Origin: Flavihumibacter sp. UBA7668
GTDB lineage: Bacteria > Bacteroidota > Bacteroidia > Chitinophagales > Chitinophagaceae
Direction of reading: 5' to 3'
Assembly (NCBI RefSeq): GCF_002483205.1
Contig: NZ_DLHM01000005.1
Coordinates: 691,804-755,803 of the forward strand
DNA length: 64,000 bases
Within the stretch, counting starts at the first letter, position 1, and the number at the start of each line of letters is the position of its first letter. The notes below the pieces were generated by a model. It had not been told where the DNA came from. It saw only the letters and a list, made by a program, of their open reading frames with translations, and did not search any database. Both the position numbers and the translations under genes were made by a program. Shown here piece by piece: positions 43,405-51,700 of this stretch.

Positions 43405-44565
43405 TTAGAGCAGGGGATGGCGGTGGAATGGTTTGTTTCGGTCGAAAAGGTAGCGATAAGTGGTGAGTATCCTGCTTCGTTCATTGGTAAGGTTCTCCGC
43501 CACTGCAATCATTTTGGGGTTAAAATCACCGATCCATTGCATTTCGTACTCTTCGTAGGGAAGTTTGTGTTGAATAACTTTCGCTGATTCCACAATTATA
43601 AAACTATCCACCCCTTTTGCCTGCCATTCAGGAACCACTCCAAATACAATTCCCAAAAAGCGGGTATTGGGTTTGGTGGCCTTGATCCATAAAAATTTCA
43701 GTTTGGCGAACAGATTAAATTGACCATTCAGGTGTTTGAACCACTGATTCAGATCAGGCAGATTGATAAAAATAGCAATGGGGTCTTGCTTATAGTAGGC
43801 GAACCAGATGATTTTTTCATCCATCACTGGTTTCATTTGCTCAAATAATTTAATACATTGATTTACGCTCAGTTCCTTATTGCCTGCATGTCCGGCCCAG
43901 GCTTTATTGTAAACGGTACAAAAATCAGCTGCAAATTTTTTTAGTTCAGATTTGCGAAAATGCCTCGCTGTAAAATTCGGATCAGCAGCTACCATCGCAT
44001 GTCGTTCGTAGAATTTCGGTTGCAATTTCTCGTGAGGATGCATCCCGAAGCAGATCTGTTTAAAGAAAAGCTGAAATCCGTAGTTTTCAAATAATTCGAT
44101 GTAATAAGGAGGATTATAGTTCATGCAGTATAAAGGGGCCTGAAATCCATTGGTGAGCAGGCCCCACCATTTATCGCGTTCACCAAAATTGATTGGTCCG
44201 TCCATTGCTTCCATGCCTTGTTCCTGTAACCAGTTTTTGGAAGTATCAAAGAGCAGGCTGGCTGCTTCCTGATTATTGATGCATTCAAAAAAACCAATCC
44301 CGCCAACCGGAACATCATCGCCTTTGTTACGGTATTTTTTATTGTGAAAAGCAGCAATTCGCCCGATTAGTTCCTGTTGATCGTTAAATAAAAGCCAGCG
44401 AATTATTGTTCCATGCCGGAATGCTTTGTTTTTTTTCGAGTCGAAAACAGCTTCAATGTCTTTGTCAAGTGGCCGAATCCAATTTGGTTCTTTCGCATAC
44501 AATTTAACAGGCAGGGTTAAAAACTGTTGAATTTGCTGGTCGGTCTTTACTACTTCAATTTTCAT
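43405..44565 (-). CDS. Acetyltransferase-like protein, paralogue 1
   Basis: This 386-residue protein has about half its residues identical by eye to its upstream neighbour over the full length. Shared blocks include DGPINFGERDKWWGLL, YNPPYYIELFENYGFQ, FCTVYNKAWAGHAGNKE and FDRNKPFHRHPLL. An N-terminal region (RIAAFHNKKYR followed by GGIGFFECI) and the C-terminal region suggest a GNAT-type fold in two halves. No substrate is known. It lies 33 bp downstream of the paralogue and likely in one operon with the AI-2E permease further downstream on the strand order. No signal peptide or membrane segment. Confidence 0.75.
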   Translation of the reverse strand: MKIEVVKTDQQIQQFLTLPVKLYAKEPNWIRPLDKDIEAVFDSKKNKAFRHGTIIRWLLFNDQQELIGRIAAFHNKKYRNKGDDVPVGGIGFFECINNQEAASLLFDTSKNWLQEQGMEAMDGPINFGERDKWWGLLTNGFQAPLYCMNYNPPYYIELFENYGFQLFFKQICFGMHPHEKLQPKFYERHAMVAADPNFTARHFRKSELKKFAADFCTVYNKAWAGHAGNKELSVNQCIKLFEQMKPVMDEKIIWFAYYKQDPIAIFINLPDLNQWFKHLNGQFNLFAKLKFLWIKATKPNTRFLGIVFGVVPEWQAKGVDSFIIVESAKVIQHKLPYEEYEMQWIGDFNPKMIAVAENLTNERSRILTTYRYLFDRNKPFHRHPLL

Positions 44566-44598
44566 CAGATGCTGGTCTGTTATTGGTTAATGGTTTTG

Positions 44599-45780
44599 TT
44601 AGTTCAGGAAAGGATGTCGGTTAAATGGTTGGTTTCGATCAAACAAATAACGCCAGGTAATAAGTTTTCTGCTTTGTGTAGCACCAAGATTATGGGAGAT
44701 GTTCAGCATTTTTTTGTTGAAATCGCCCTGCCACATAAGTTCCAACTCTCTGTAGCGTCCTTGTTTTTTAATTACCTTTTCTGCTTCCACAATCATGTAA
44801 TAATCAATGCCGGTTCCCTGGAATTCTGGAACAATACCATATATGATTCCAATGAACCGATCACAAGTGCCCCGGCGCAGATGATATAACAGACGTAATT
44901 TATTAAGCCAGTTTAATTTGCCATTGAATTTTCGGAAAATCTGATTGAGGTCAGGGATATTGATCCACATGGCAATTGGCTCATCCTGCTGGTAGGTCAT
45001 CCAGGCAATAGTTTCGTCCATGATGGGTTTCATGCTATGGAATAAGCGGATGGCCTGTTTATCCGACATTTCCTTATTACCCTCGTGTTTTGCCCAGGCT
45101 TTATTGTAAATTTTGCAAAAGTCACGAGCAGCCTGATCAAGTTGATTTTTTCGGATCATTCTGGCCTGAATCCCGGGTTTGGATGCGAATTTTTTATGGG
45201 CTTCATAAAATTTAGGTTGTAATTGTGTGGAGTTGCCGGCAACTTCCATTCTGTAGCAAAGCTGGTTATAAAAAACCTGAAACCCGTAGTTTTCAAACAA
45301 CTGTTTATAATAAGGCGGATTGTAATTCATTCCGTAGGGGGGCGATTGAAAACCTTCTACAAGTAAGCCCCAGAATTTATCGCGTTCGCCAAAATTAATT
45401 GGACCGTCCATGGCAATCATTCCATTCTCGGTTAGCCATGACCGTGCAGTATCAAATAAAAGGTTTGCGGCATCCTGTTGGTTAATGCAATCAAAGAAAC
45501 CAAATCCGCCTACCGCACCGGGATCACCTTTGGACCGGTATTTTTTATTTATAAAGGCTGCTATTCTGCCTGCAAAACGTCCGTCTTCCAGTTGCAATAA
45601 CCATCGCATCGCTTTTCCCTGACGAAACAATTTGTTTTTCGATGGATCGAAAACTTCTAGAATATCGTTTTCTATTGGAATTATAAAATCCGGGTTGTGC
45701 TGGTTCAGTTCCACATGTACTTGCAGGAATGCTGTTGCCCGTTGGTTGTCATCTACCGGTACAATTTTCATGCTGTTCAT
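44599..45780 (-). CDS. Acetyltransferase-like protein, paralogue 2
   Basis: This 393-residue tandem paralogue of the gene at 43405-44565 has the same architecture: RIAAFINKKYR, GGFGFFDCINQQDAANLLFDTA, DGPINFGERDKFWGLL, YNPPYYKQLFENYGFQ and FDRNQPFNRHPFL. A GNAT-like fold is likely, but catalytic residues cannot be assigned. Its ATG overlaps the stop of the AI-2E permease gene (ATGA, 45777-45780), so it is coupled to that gene. The two paralogues diverge most in the middle, which may reflect different substrates. Confidence 0.75.
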   Translation of the reverse strand: MNSMKIVPVDDNQRATAFLQVHVELNQHNPDFIIPIENDILEVFDPSKNKLFRQGKAMRWLLQLEDGRFAGRIAAFINKKYRSKGDPGAVGGFGFFDCINQQDAANLLFDTARSWLTENGMIAMDGPINFGERDKFWGLLVEGFQSPPYGMNYNPPYYKQLFENYGFQVFYNQLCYRMEVAGNSTQLQPKFYEAHKKFASKPGIQARMIRKNQLDQAARDFCKIYNKAWAKHEGNKEMSDKQAIRLFHSMKPIMDETIAWMTYQQDEPIAMWINIPDLNQIFRKFNGKLNWLNKLRLLYHLRRGTCDRFIGIIYGIVPEFQGTGIDYYMIVEAEKVIKKQGRYRELELMWQGDFNKKMLNISHNLGATQSRKLITWRYLFDRNQPFNRHPFLN

Positions 45781-46859
45781 TTTTGATCCTTGCCTAAAAA
45801 GGGCAAGTTAAAACGAACGGGTCTATTTTTCTTTCTTTTTACAGTAGGGGTAACCATCTGGTATTCCCAATAATAAATTTTTAACAAAATGAGAAAATAA
45901 GATATTAGGAGCGGACCGAATATGAGGCCGGGTAACTGAAAAAATTTCAATCCCATTATAACACCCAATACGGTAACAACGGGATGAGTGTCTGCCATTT
46001 TTTTGGCCAGTAGAAAGCGCACCACGTTATCCACGCTACCCATTATAATGGCGCCCCATCCGACTATAAAGAATCCCTGTCCAACATGACTTGTTGCCAT
46101 TAGGTAAATTGCAGCCGGTATCCAGACGATGGCACAACCTACAATGGGGATGATGGAGGCAAATCCGGTAATAATTGCCCAGAATCCGGCTTCCGGAAGG
46201 TTGATAACTTTATAGGCGGCATATCCGGTGAGTCCCTGTGCTATTGCAATCAATGGTACACCGACAGCATTGCTGAATGTTTGTGCAACCAGTTCATGGC
46301 CGAAGAGTTCAATTTTCTGACGGGGAAAGGGCAGATAAAATACAATGGCAGCTTCCATCCGGTTTACATGAATGATCATGAAGTAGAGAAAAAAGTACAT
46401 CATGGTGATGGTGCTGAAAAAATTCAGGCTGTTATTCAGGACGGCAGTCATGAGATTGGTTGCCGTTGTCTGGATTTTTTCCATATTGGAAGGGGAGAGG
46501 AGCTGAACGCCAAATCGGTCTGCAACCTGGTTGTCGAAATTTTTTAAGGTTTGCATGATCAGGTCAGGGTTTTCAAGGAATCCTGCGATTTTTTTATACA
46601 CCATTGTAATAAAAAGTGTCATGGGTGCCATGATGATGATCAATGTCGTGAAAATGATAAAAACAGCAGTAAGTGGTTTGCTCCATCCCTTTTTTTTGAT
46701 GAGATATTCCACAATTGGCTTGCTAAGAACATAAAACATTACCGATGCCAGAAAAGCGGTGAAAAATTCGATCAGGCTGTAGAGCAGCATCAAACCAAAA
46801 ACGATGATGATTGCCAGAAAAAAATAGCGGTTAATCTTGTGGTCCGGTCTAATTTCCAT
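45777..46859 (-). CDS. AI-2E-family transporter (TqsA/PerM-like)
   Basis: This 360-residue protein has about eight membrane helices in the PerM pattern: an N-terminal pair, a loop domain (about 90-150), and C-terminal helices with the family block GVPLIAIAQGLTGYAAYKVINLPEAGFWAIITGFASIIPIVGCAIVWIPAAIYL. Members export small molecules such as AI-2 or act as Na+/H+ antiporters, and the substrate here is unknown. It is the first gene of an operon with two acetyltransferase-like genes and is divergent from the YtxH gene. Confidence 0.9.
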   Translation of the reverse strand: MEIRPDHKINRYFFLAIIIVFGLMLLYSLIEFFTAFLASVMFYVLSKPIVEYLIKKKGWSKPLTAVFIIFTTLIIIMAPMTLFITMVYKKIAGFLENPDLIMQTLKNFDNQVADRFGVQLLSPSNMEKIQTTATNLMTAVLNNSLNFFSTITMMYFFLYFMIIHVNRMEAAIVFYLPFPRQKIELFGHELVAQTFSNAVGVPLIAIAQGLTGYAAYKVINLPEAGFWAIITGFASIIPIVGCAIVWIPAAIYLMATSHVGQGFFIVGWGAIIMGSVDNVVRFLLAKKMADTHPVVTVLGVIMGLKFFQLPGLIFGPLLISYFLILLKIYYWEYQMVTPTVKRKKNRPVRFNLPFLGKDQK

Positions 46860-46924
46860 ATTGGGGGTGTTTGTCCAGAGGAAGTCGTAATTTTAAACAA
46901 GTTAGTTCTATAAAATAGTATGCC

Positions 46925-47173
46925 ATGAATGATCAATCAAAATTTATTGCCGGATTATTGTTAGGAGCTGCTGCCGGTGCAGCACTGGCTTATTTATTAA
47001 CCAGTGACAAGGGGAAGGAGATAGTAGAGGAGTTCAAATCTGCTGCAGCAGCAGCCGGGGAGGAGGTAAAAGCAACTGCCCAGCAGTTTGAGTCTGAGTT
47101 GACGGAAGCCGTTGAAAAAGGGAAGCAATGGGCCAGCGATCTTCAGTCGAAAGCGAATTCCTTCACATCCTGA
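46925..47173 (+). CDS. YtxH-domain small membrane protein
   Basis: This 82-residue protein has one N-terminal membrane helix with the Gly-rich family pattern FIAGLLLGAAAGAALAYLLTSDKGKEI, then an amphipathic Ala/Glu/Lys helix (about 30-75). YtxH proteins are general stress-related envelope proteins of uncertain function. It is the first of a three-gene operon, and the next start follows 10 bp after its stop. Confidence 0.88.
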   Translation: MNDQSKFIAGLLLGAAAGAALAYLLTSDKGKEIVEEFKSAAAAAGEEVKATAQQFESELTEAVEKGKQWASDLQSKANSFTS

Positions 47174-47183
47174 TACCAATCCA

Positions 47184-47561
47184 ATGAGCGAAGCAAAAGA
47201 GCCCGGTTATTTTGAGCAGATGGAAACCCTGCTGCAGCAGTATGTGAACGATCGCATTTTGTTGCTGAAGTTGCAGGCAACTGAAAAAGCATCCCGCATT
47301 GGTTCTTTGGCCCTGATTTTTATAGTGATAGCCGGACTGGTGTTTTTTATGCTATTTTTCATCAGTATCATGGCGGGGTATTTTTTTGCAGAGCTTACCG
47401 GTAGTCTATTTTATGGTTTCAGTATTGTAACGGGGGTTTATGTAGTGTTGGTGGCAATATTGTTATTGGTTCGAAAAAAATACCTGGGTCCGTTTCTGGT
47501 GAATATATTTATTCGAATTTTTTCTGAGAAAATAAACGATCAGGATGAAGAAGCAAAATGA
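47184..47561 (+). CDS. Phage holin-like family (DUF1469) membrane protein
   Basis: From ATG 47184 (MSEAKEPGYF) the protein has 125 residues. An N-terminal amphipathic helix (FEQMETLLQQYVNDRILLLKLQATEKASRIGS) precedes two membrane helices (about 38-65 and 72-95) and a short charged tail. This is the pattern of the Actinobacteria holin-X/DUF1469 family. Despite the name there is no phage context. Its last 17 bp overlap the next gene. Confidence 0.82.
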   Translation: MSEAKEPGYFEQMETLLQQYVNDRILLLKLQATEKASRIGSLALIFIVIAGLVFFMLFFISIMAGYFFAELTGSLFYGFSIVTGVYVVLVAILLLVRKKYLGPFLVNIFIRIFSEKINDQDEEAK

Positions 47562-47907
47562 ATTGAGAAATGCACCGGCGATTACCAATCTGGCAGAATT
47601 GAGAGCCAGAAGCCGTGACTTGGCGGCATCGATCCGGAGTCAGGAGATAGCCATACGGGAGCATGCGAAATCTTTACCATCCGAGTCGTTGAAAGCGGGG
47701 GTTGGGCGGTTGTTTTCCGGGAAAACGGGTACGGTGCTGGCCGGACCGATTGCCGGACTAGCCATGTCTGCGGGTTCTGCCTTATTGGGTAGTTTTCTTA
47801 CTAAAAAAGCGACTACTGCGGTTGCCGGTAAACTGGGGATGAACCTTGCCAAAACCGCTCTGGTTGCGCTCGTTCCCGTCCTCCTTAAGTTGTTCAAACG
47901 TAAATAG
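47545..47907 (+). CDS. Small envelope-associated protein of unknown function
   Basis: This 120-residue protein has a hydrophilic N-terminal half with a coiled segment (AELRARSRDLAASIRSQEIAIREHAKSLP) and a C-terminal half with two hydrophobic Gly/Ala/Leu segments, ending KLFKRK. It is the third gene after YtxH and the holin-like gene and starts inside the latter. No family is recognised with certainty. It probably acts with its two neighbours at the inner membrane. Confidence 0.75.
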   Translation: MKKQNELRNAPAITNLAELRARSRDLAASIRSQEIAIREHAKSLPSESLKAGVGRLFSGKTGTVLAGPIAGLAMSAGSALLGSFLTKKATTAVAGKLGMNLAKTALVALVPVLLKLFKRK

Positions 47908-48005
47908 GTGTCAGACAGGAGTTAGAACTCTGTTAGAGAGGTGTCAGATACATGTTAGAACACTCTTAGACATGTGTCAGACAGGTGTTCCAATAGGTAT
48001 CTGAT
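47907..48005 (+). repeat. 33-bp degenerate tandem repeat, 3 copies
   Basis: Units start at 47907, 47940 and 47973, each opening with GGTGTCAGA or TGTGTCAGA and carrying a central GTTAGAA or GTTCCAA. The array starts at the stop codon of the upstream gene. It continues into inverted sequences: the 11-bp arms TGTTCCAATAG (47986-47996) and CTATTGGAACA (48030-48040), with GGTATCTGATACC (47996-48008) between. Confidence 0.7.
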
Positions 48006-48040
48006 ACCTGTCTCACTGGTGTCTGACGTCTATTGGAACA
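47986..48040. other. Nested inverted repeats between convergent genes
   Basis: The 11-bp arms at 47986-47996 and 48030-48040 are exact complements, and a 13-bp near-perfect palindrome lies between them. The right arm overlaps the last codons of the L,D-transpeptidase. It may serve as a bidirectional transcription end, though no T run is present. Confidence 0.55.
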
Positions 48041-49655
48041 TCTTCTTCATCATTTTGGCATCATGGCCGTAGATGTCATCGCGGAAATTCAGGCGGCCTT
48101 CCCGGTCTACCCAGGCAGTGAAATACCCGATAAACACCGGTACCTCCTTTTTTAAGGTCACATATTTTTCCTTTCCCGCATTCATGGCTTTGAAAATGGA
48201 ATCCTGCGTCCAGGTGCTGTCAGATCTTAGCAACCAGTCGGCCAGCCATTCCGGATCGGAAATCCGGATACAACCATGACTAAATGCACGCTTATCCTCC
48301 TTAAACAGACTCTTACTTGGCGTATCATGCAGATAAATATTATAATTGTTGGGAAAGAGAAACTTGACCAATCCCAGTGAATTCTTCGGTCCGGGTTTTT
48401 GACGCACCTGCCGGTTGCCAAACCATTCCATATTATGGCTTGCGAGGTAATTCGGATTGCGCGCAATCCCTGGTAATACCTCCTTTTTCAGGATACCGGG
48501 TGGCACATTCCAATAAGGACTAAACACCACATATTTCAAGCCACCTGTAAAAATCACCGTACTATTGGTGGAAGTACCCACCACCACATTCATTGTATGT
48601 GCATAGTTCCCCTGCTCATACACATGTAATTTGAATTCAGGAATATTTACGAGTAAATAATCAGATTTCGGCTCCTCCGGAACCCACCTAAGCCGCTCCA
48701 TGTTTACAAGAATTTGTCGGATACGACGATTAATCGGCAGGCTTAGTTCGCGCAAGGTGCTGCCACCAATCACTCCATCCTCTTTTAATCCATAGCGGGA
48801 TTGAAAACGTTTCACAGCAAGCTCAAGACTTTCATCAAAACGGTTGCCCGAGTCAGCAACCGGCAAATCGCCCAATAGCGATAATTTATTTTTCAATTGT
48901 ATGATGGCTGCACCTGTATCGCCACGCTGAACTTTTTTCTCATTCATCACCAAAGGCGTCCAGGAACTTAATCGTTCAATTTCATAATATCGTTTCAATT
49001 GCTCCCGCAGCAGTCCATATTGGCGGTTAACCGGCTCATACCGGTCGAAATCCTTACCCTTTTCTTTTACCAGGGTATCAAGTAAAGAAAGAATATCTAC
49101 CCGCTTTCGGGGAATAAACCAGTTCAGATCCTGAGCTTCCAATTCACGGTTTCCCATATAAGCCTGTGACGCATACCGTAAAAATTGAAGCGTCAATGCC
49201 CATTCCACCCGTTGTCTTGCAGTATCCGGGACGGCACGCATTCCATTTAACTGAACGGAATCTGCCCAGGCCTGGAGATAGGGGTTGAAAATTGAACTGT
49301 CGCGGCTTAGTTCAAGGTACCCGGACTGTAAATTCCAGAAATGAAGGGTTTGTTCCGCCACACCGGAGGTGTCAAACCAGGCAAAATGAAAATTCCGCTG
49401 ATTATAAAAATTCCGTACCAATTGCCTGGCTGTATCGGGAATAGAAACACTGGTCAGATAGTTTTCCAAAGCCACACTGTCGAAAAATAGTGTTGAAAAG
49501 GAATTAGCACCGGATATGGCTGTATCCCGCTGAATAACAGCCTGTCCGGTAGCTGAATTCTCTTTACAGGATCCCAATAACAGAAAAAAGGAGGAAAAAA
49601 TTGTAAAAATCAGGTTCCGGCCGAAGCCGGTAAGGTATCTTTGGCGCCGATTCAT
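48030..49655 (-). CDS. L,D-transpeptidase, YcbB-like
   Basis: This 541-residue periplasmic enzyme forms 3-3 cross-links in peptidoglycan or attaches partners to it. It has a hydrophobic N-terminus with a likely lipobox (FFLLLGSC, Cys about residue 30), a long helical domain of the YcbB kind (about 60-260), a peptidoglycan-binding domain (about 245-310, RGDTGAAIIQLKNKLSLLGDL and FQSRYGLKEDGVIGGSTLREL) and the YkuD catalytic domain (about 335-510) with HDTPSKSLFKEDKRAFSHGCIRISDP, which has the catalytic Cys in HGC. Length fits YcbB-like proteins. Confidence 0.92.
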   Translation of the reverse strand: MNRRQRYLTGFGRNLIFTIFSSFFLLLGSCKENSATGQAVIQRDTAISGANSFSTLFFDSVALENYLTSVSIPDTARQLVRNFYNQRNFHFAWFDTSGVAEQTLHFWNLQSGYLELSRDSSIFNPYLQAWADSVQLNGMRAVPDTARQRVEWALTLQFLRYASQAYMGNRELEAQDLNWFIPRKRVDILSLLDTLVKEKGKDFDRYEPVNRQYGLLREQLKRYYEIERLSSWTPLVMNEKKVQRGDTGAAIIQLKNKLSLLGDLPVADSGNRFDESLELAVKRFQSRYGLKEDGVIGGSTLRELSLPINRRIRQILVNMERLRWVPEEPKSDYLLVNIPEFKLHVYEQGNYAHTMNVVVGTSTNSTVIFTGGLKYVVFSPYWNVPPGILKKEVLPGIARNPNYLASHNMEWFGNRQVRQKPGPKNSLGLVKFLFPNNYNIYLHDTPSKSLFKEDKRAFSHGCIRISDPEWLADWLLRSDSTWTQDSIFKAMNAGKEKYVTLKKEVPVFIGYFTAWVDREGRLNFRDDIYGHDAKMMKKMFQ

Positions 49656-49739
49656 AATTGGATGAAGTCAATGGTTCAGGGTAAAGGTAGGATTCCTTCA
49701 ATTTCCTTGTTGAAATGATGGATTTTAACTGCCAACCCT

Positions 49740-49747
49740 TACCTTTG
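49740..49747 (+). promoter_or_regulatory. atpD -7 promoter element
   Basis: TACCTTTG matches TAnnTTTG exactly and is identical to the rplS -7 box. The predicted start near 49754 gives a leader of about 34 nt. No TTTG is found at ideal -33 spacing. Confidence 0.5.
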
Positions 49748-49787
49748 CGGCAAAATTCGAAAACCTCACCTTAAAAGGTCTTCATAT

Positions 49788-51287
49788 ATGTCAACGAAAG
49801 GAAAGATCAAACAAATCATCGGGGCCGTACTGGACGTGCAGTTCGATGGCAAACTGCCAGAAATTCTCAACGCGCTTGAAATTAAGCGTCCCAATGCGGA
49901 GCCGCTTGTACTCGAAGTACAGCAGCACCTTGGTGAAGACAGTGTACGCTGTATTGCCATGGATGGTACCGAAGGACTGGTTCGTGGAATGGAAGTAGTT
50001 GACACCGGCAAACCCATCGCAATGCCAATTGGAGATGGAATTTATGGCCGTCTGTTTAATGTAACCGGTGATCCAATCGACGGATTGCCCGCAGTGGATA
50101 AATCAAATGGTCGCGCTATCCATGCAAAACCACCACTTTTTGAAAACTTGAGCACATCAACCGAAATCCTGTTTACCGGTATCAAGGTAATTGACCTGAT
50201 TGAGCCCTATGCAAAGGGTGGTAAAATCGGTCTGTTTGGTGGTGCGGGTGTAGGTAAAACCGTTTTGATTCAGGAATTGATCAACAATATCGCTAAAGGA
50301 CACGGTGGTTTATCCGTGTTTGCAGGGGTGGGTGAGCGTACCCGCGAAGGAAATGACCTGATGCGTGAAATGATCGAAGCCGGTATCATGAAATACGGCG
50401 ATGCGTTCAAACACAGTATGGAAGAAGGCGGATGGGATCTGGAAAAAGTTAATATGGAAGATCTGAAAGAATCCAAAGCAACATTTGTATTCGGACAGAT
50501 GAACGAACCTCCGGGAGCCCGTGCAAGAGTGGCACTAAGCGGACTGACCATCGCAGAATATTTCCGTGATGGAGATGGTACCGGAAAAGGTAAGGACATT
50601 CTCTTTTTCGTAGATAATATCTTCCGTTTCACCCAGGCAGGTTCCGAAGTATCGGCGCTGTTGGGACGGATGCCATCAGCAGTAGGATACCAGCCTACAC
50701 TGGCAACGGAAATGGGGCTGATGCAGGAACGTATCACCTCTACCAAAAACGGATCCATTACTTCCGTACAGGCGGTATATGTACCGGCGGATGACTTAAC
50801 TGACCCCGCACCGGCTACCACATTTGCACACCTTGATGCCACAACGGTATTGAGCCGGAAGATCGCTGACCTTGGTATCTACCCTGCAGTGGATCCATTG
50901 GATTCAACCAGCCGGATTCTTACTCCGCTCATTGTGGGTGATTCACATTACGATACAGCTAACCGCGTAAAACTGATTCTTCAGCGTTACAAGGAATTGC
51001 AGGATATCATCGCCATCCTCGGTATGGATGAATTGAGCGATGAAGATAAAATGACCGTGCAACGTGCCCGTAAAGTGCAGCGTTTCCTCAGCCAGCCTTT
51101 CTTTGTGGCAGAGCAGTTTACCGGTCTGAAAGGTGTTTTCGTAAGCATCGAAGATACCATCCGTGGATTCAACATGATTATGGACGGCGAAGTGGATGAA
51201 TATCCGGAAGCTGCTTTCAACCTGGTTGGAACCATTGAAGATGCTATCGAAAAAGGTAAAAAACTCCTCGCTCAGGCGCAGGGATAA
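49788..51287 (+). CDS. atpD: ATP synthase subunit beta
   Basis: This 499-residue catalytic subunit of F1 has Walker A GLFGGAGVGKTVLIQELI (about 153-170), the GERTREG loop, Walker B DILFFVDNIFRFTQAG and the DDLTDPAPATTFAHLDA region. It starts at ATG 49788. Only atpC follows, 35 bp downstream. The other F0F1 genes are not in the window, which matches the split atp operon known in Bacteroidetes. Confidence 0.97.
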   Translation: MSTKGKIKQIIGAVLDVQFDGKLPEILNALEIKRPNAEPLVLEVQQHLGEDSVRCIAMDGTEGLVRGMEVVDTGKPIAMPIGDGIYGRLFNVTGDPIDGLPAVDKSNGRAIHAKPPLFENLSTSTEILFTGIKVIDLIEPYAKGGKIGLFGGAGVGKTVLIQELINNIAKGHGGLSVFAGVGERTREGNDLMREMIEAGIMKYGDAFKHSMEEGGWDLEKVNMEDLKESKATFVFGQMNEPPGARARVALSGLTIAEYFRDGDGTGKGKDILFFVDNIFRFTQAGSEVSALLGRMPSAVGYQPTLATEMGLMQERITSTKNGSITSVQAVYVPADDLTDPAPATTFAHLDATTVLSRKIADLGIYPAVDPLDSTSRILTPLIVGDSHYDTANRVKLILQRYKELQDIIAILGMDELSDEDKMTVQRARKVQRFLSQPFFVAEQFTGLKGVFVSIEDTIRGFNMIMDGEVDEYPEAAFNLVGTIEDAIEKGKKLLAQAQG

Positions 51288-51322
51288 GACAGGATTTGTT
51301 CCGAATCTATTGAATCGAACGT

Positions 51323-51586
51323 ATGAATTTAGAAATATTGACCCCAGAACGCAAGCTCTACTCAGGTGATGTGTACGGCGTACAATTACCAGGAGTAGAC
51401 GGTTTGTTTGAAGTTCTCGAAAAACACGCCCCCCTGGTTAGTGCGCTAAAAGCGGGAAAGCTGAAAGTGTTGAAAGACAAACAGCAATCCGATACAGAGC
51501 AGTTTTCCATCCAGGGTGGATTTGTGGAAGTTTTTCAGAATAAGGTAACCGTTTTAGTTGAAGGGGCCATACCTATGAATGATTGA
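51323..51586 (+). CDS. atpC: ATP synthase subunit epsilon, short form
   Basis: This 87-residue subunit contains the N-terminal beta-sandwich domain (MNLEILTPERKLYSGDVYGVQLPGVDG through QGGFVEVFQNKVTVLVEGA). The C-terminal two-helix domain that inhibits ATP hydrolysis in E. coli (about 50 extra residues) is missing. The stop is clean and followed by a terminator, so this is not a truncation caused by a frameshift. It is co-transcribed with atpD. Confidence 0.95.
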   Translation: MNLEILTPERKLYSGDVYGVQLPGVDGLFEVLEKHAPLVSALKAGKLKVLKDKQQSDTEQFSIQGGFVEVFQNKVTVLVEGAIPMND

Positions 51587-51613
51587 CGACCAATCGTCTT
51601 TTGGAATAACTAG

Positions 51614-51646
51614 TCCCGCAGTGTAGTAAGCTGCGGGATTTTTTTT
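51614..51646 (+). terminator. atpDC terminator
   Basis: TCCCGCAG (51614-51621) and CTGCGGGA (51631-51638) form a perfect 8-bp stem with a 9-nt loop, followed by eight T (51639-51646). A classical intrinsic terminator 28 bp after atpC. Confidence 0.9.
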
Positions 51647-51700
51647 CGGTTAACCATTGCAGCTATATCCGGTTTTTTATACTCTTGTAAAAAAGGCCGT

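Noticed and set aside
47184..47561. Prophage remnant suggested by the holin-like gene
   Set aside because: The neighbours are YtxH and a small envelope protein, with no other phage gene nearby. The DUF1469 family is a common chromosomal envelope family.
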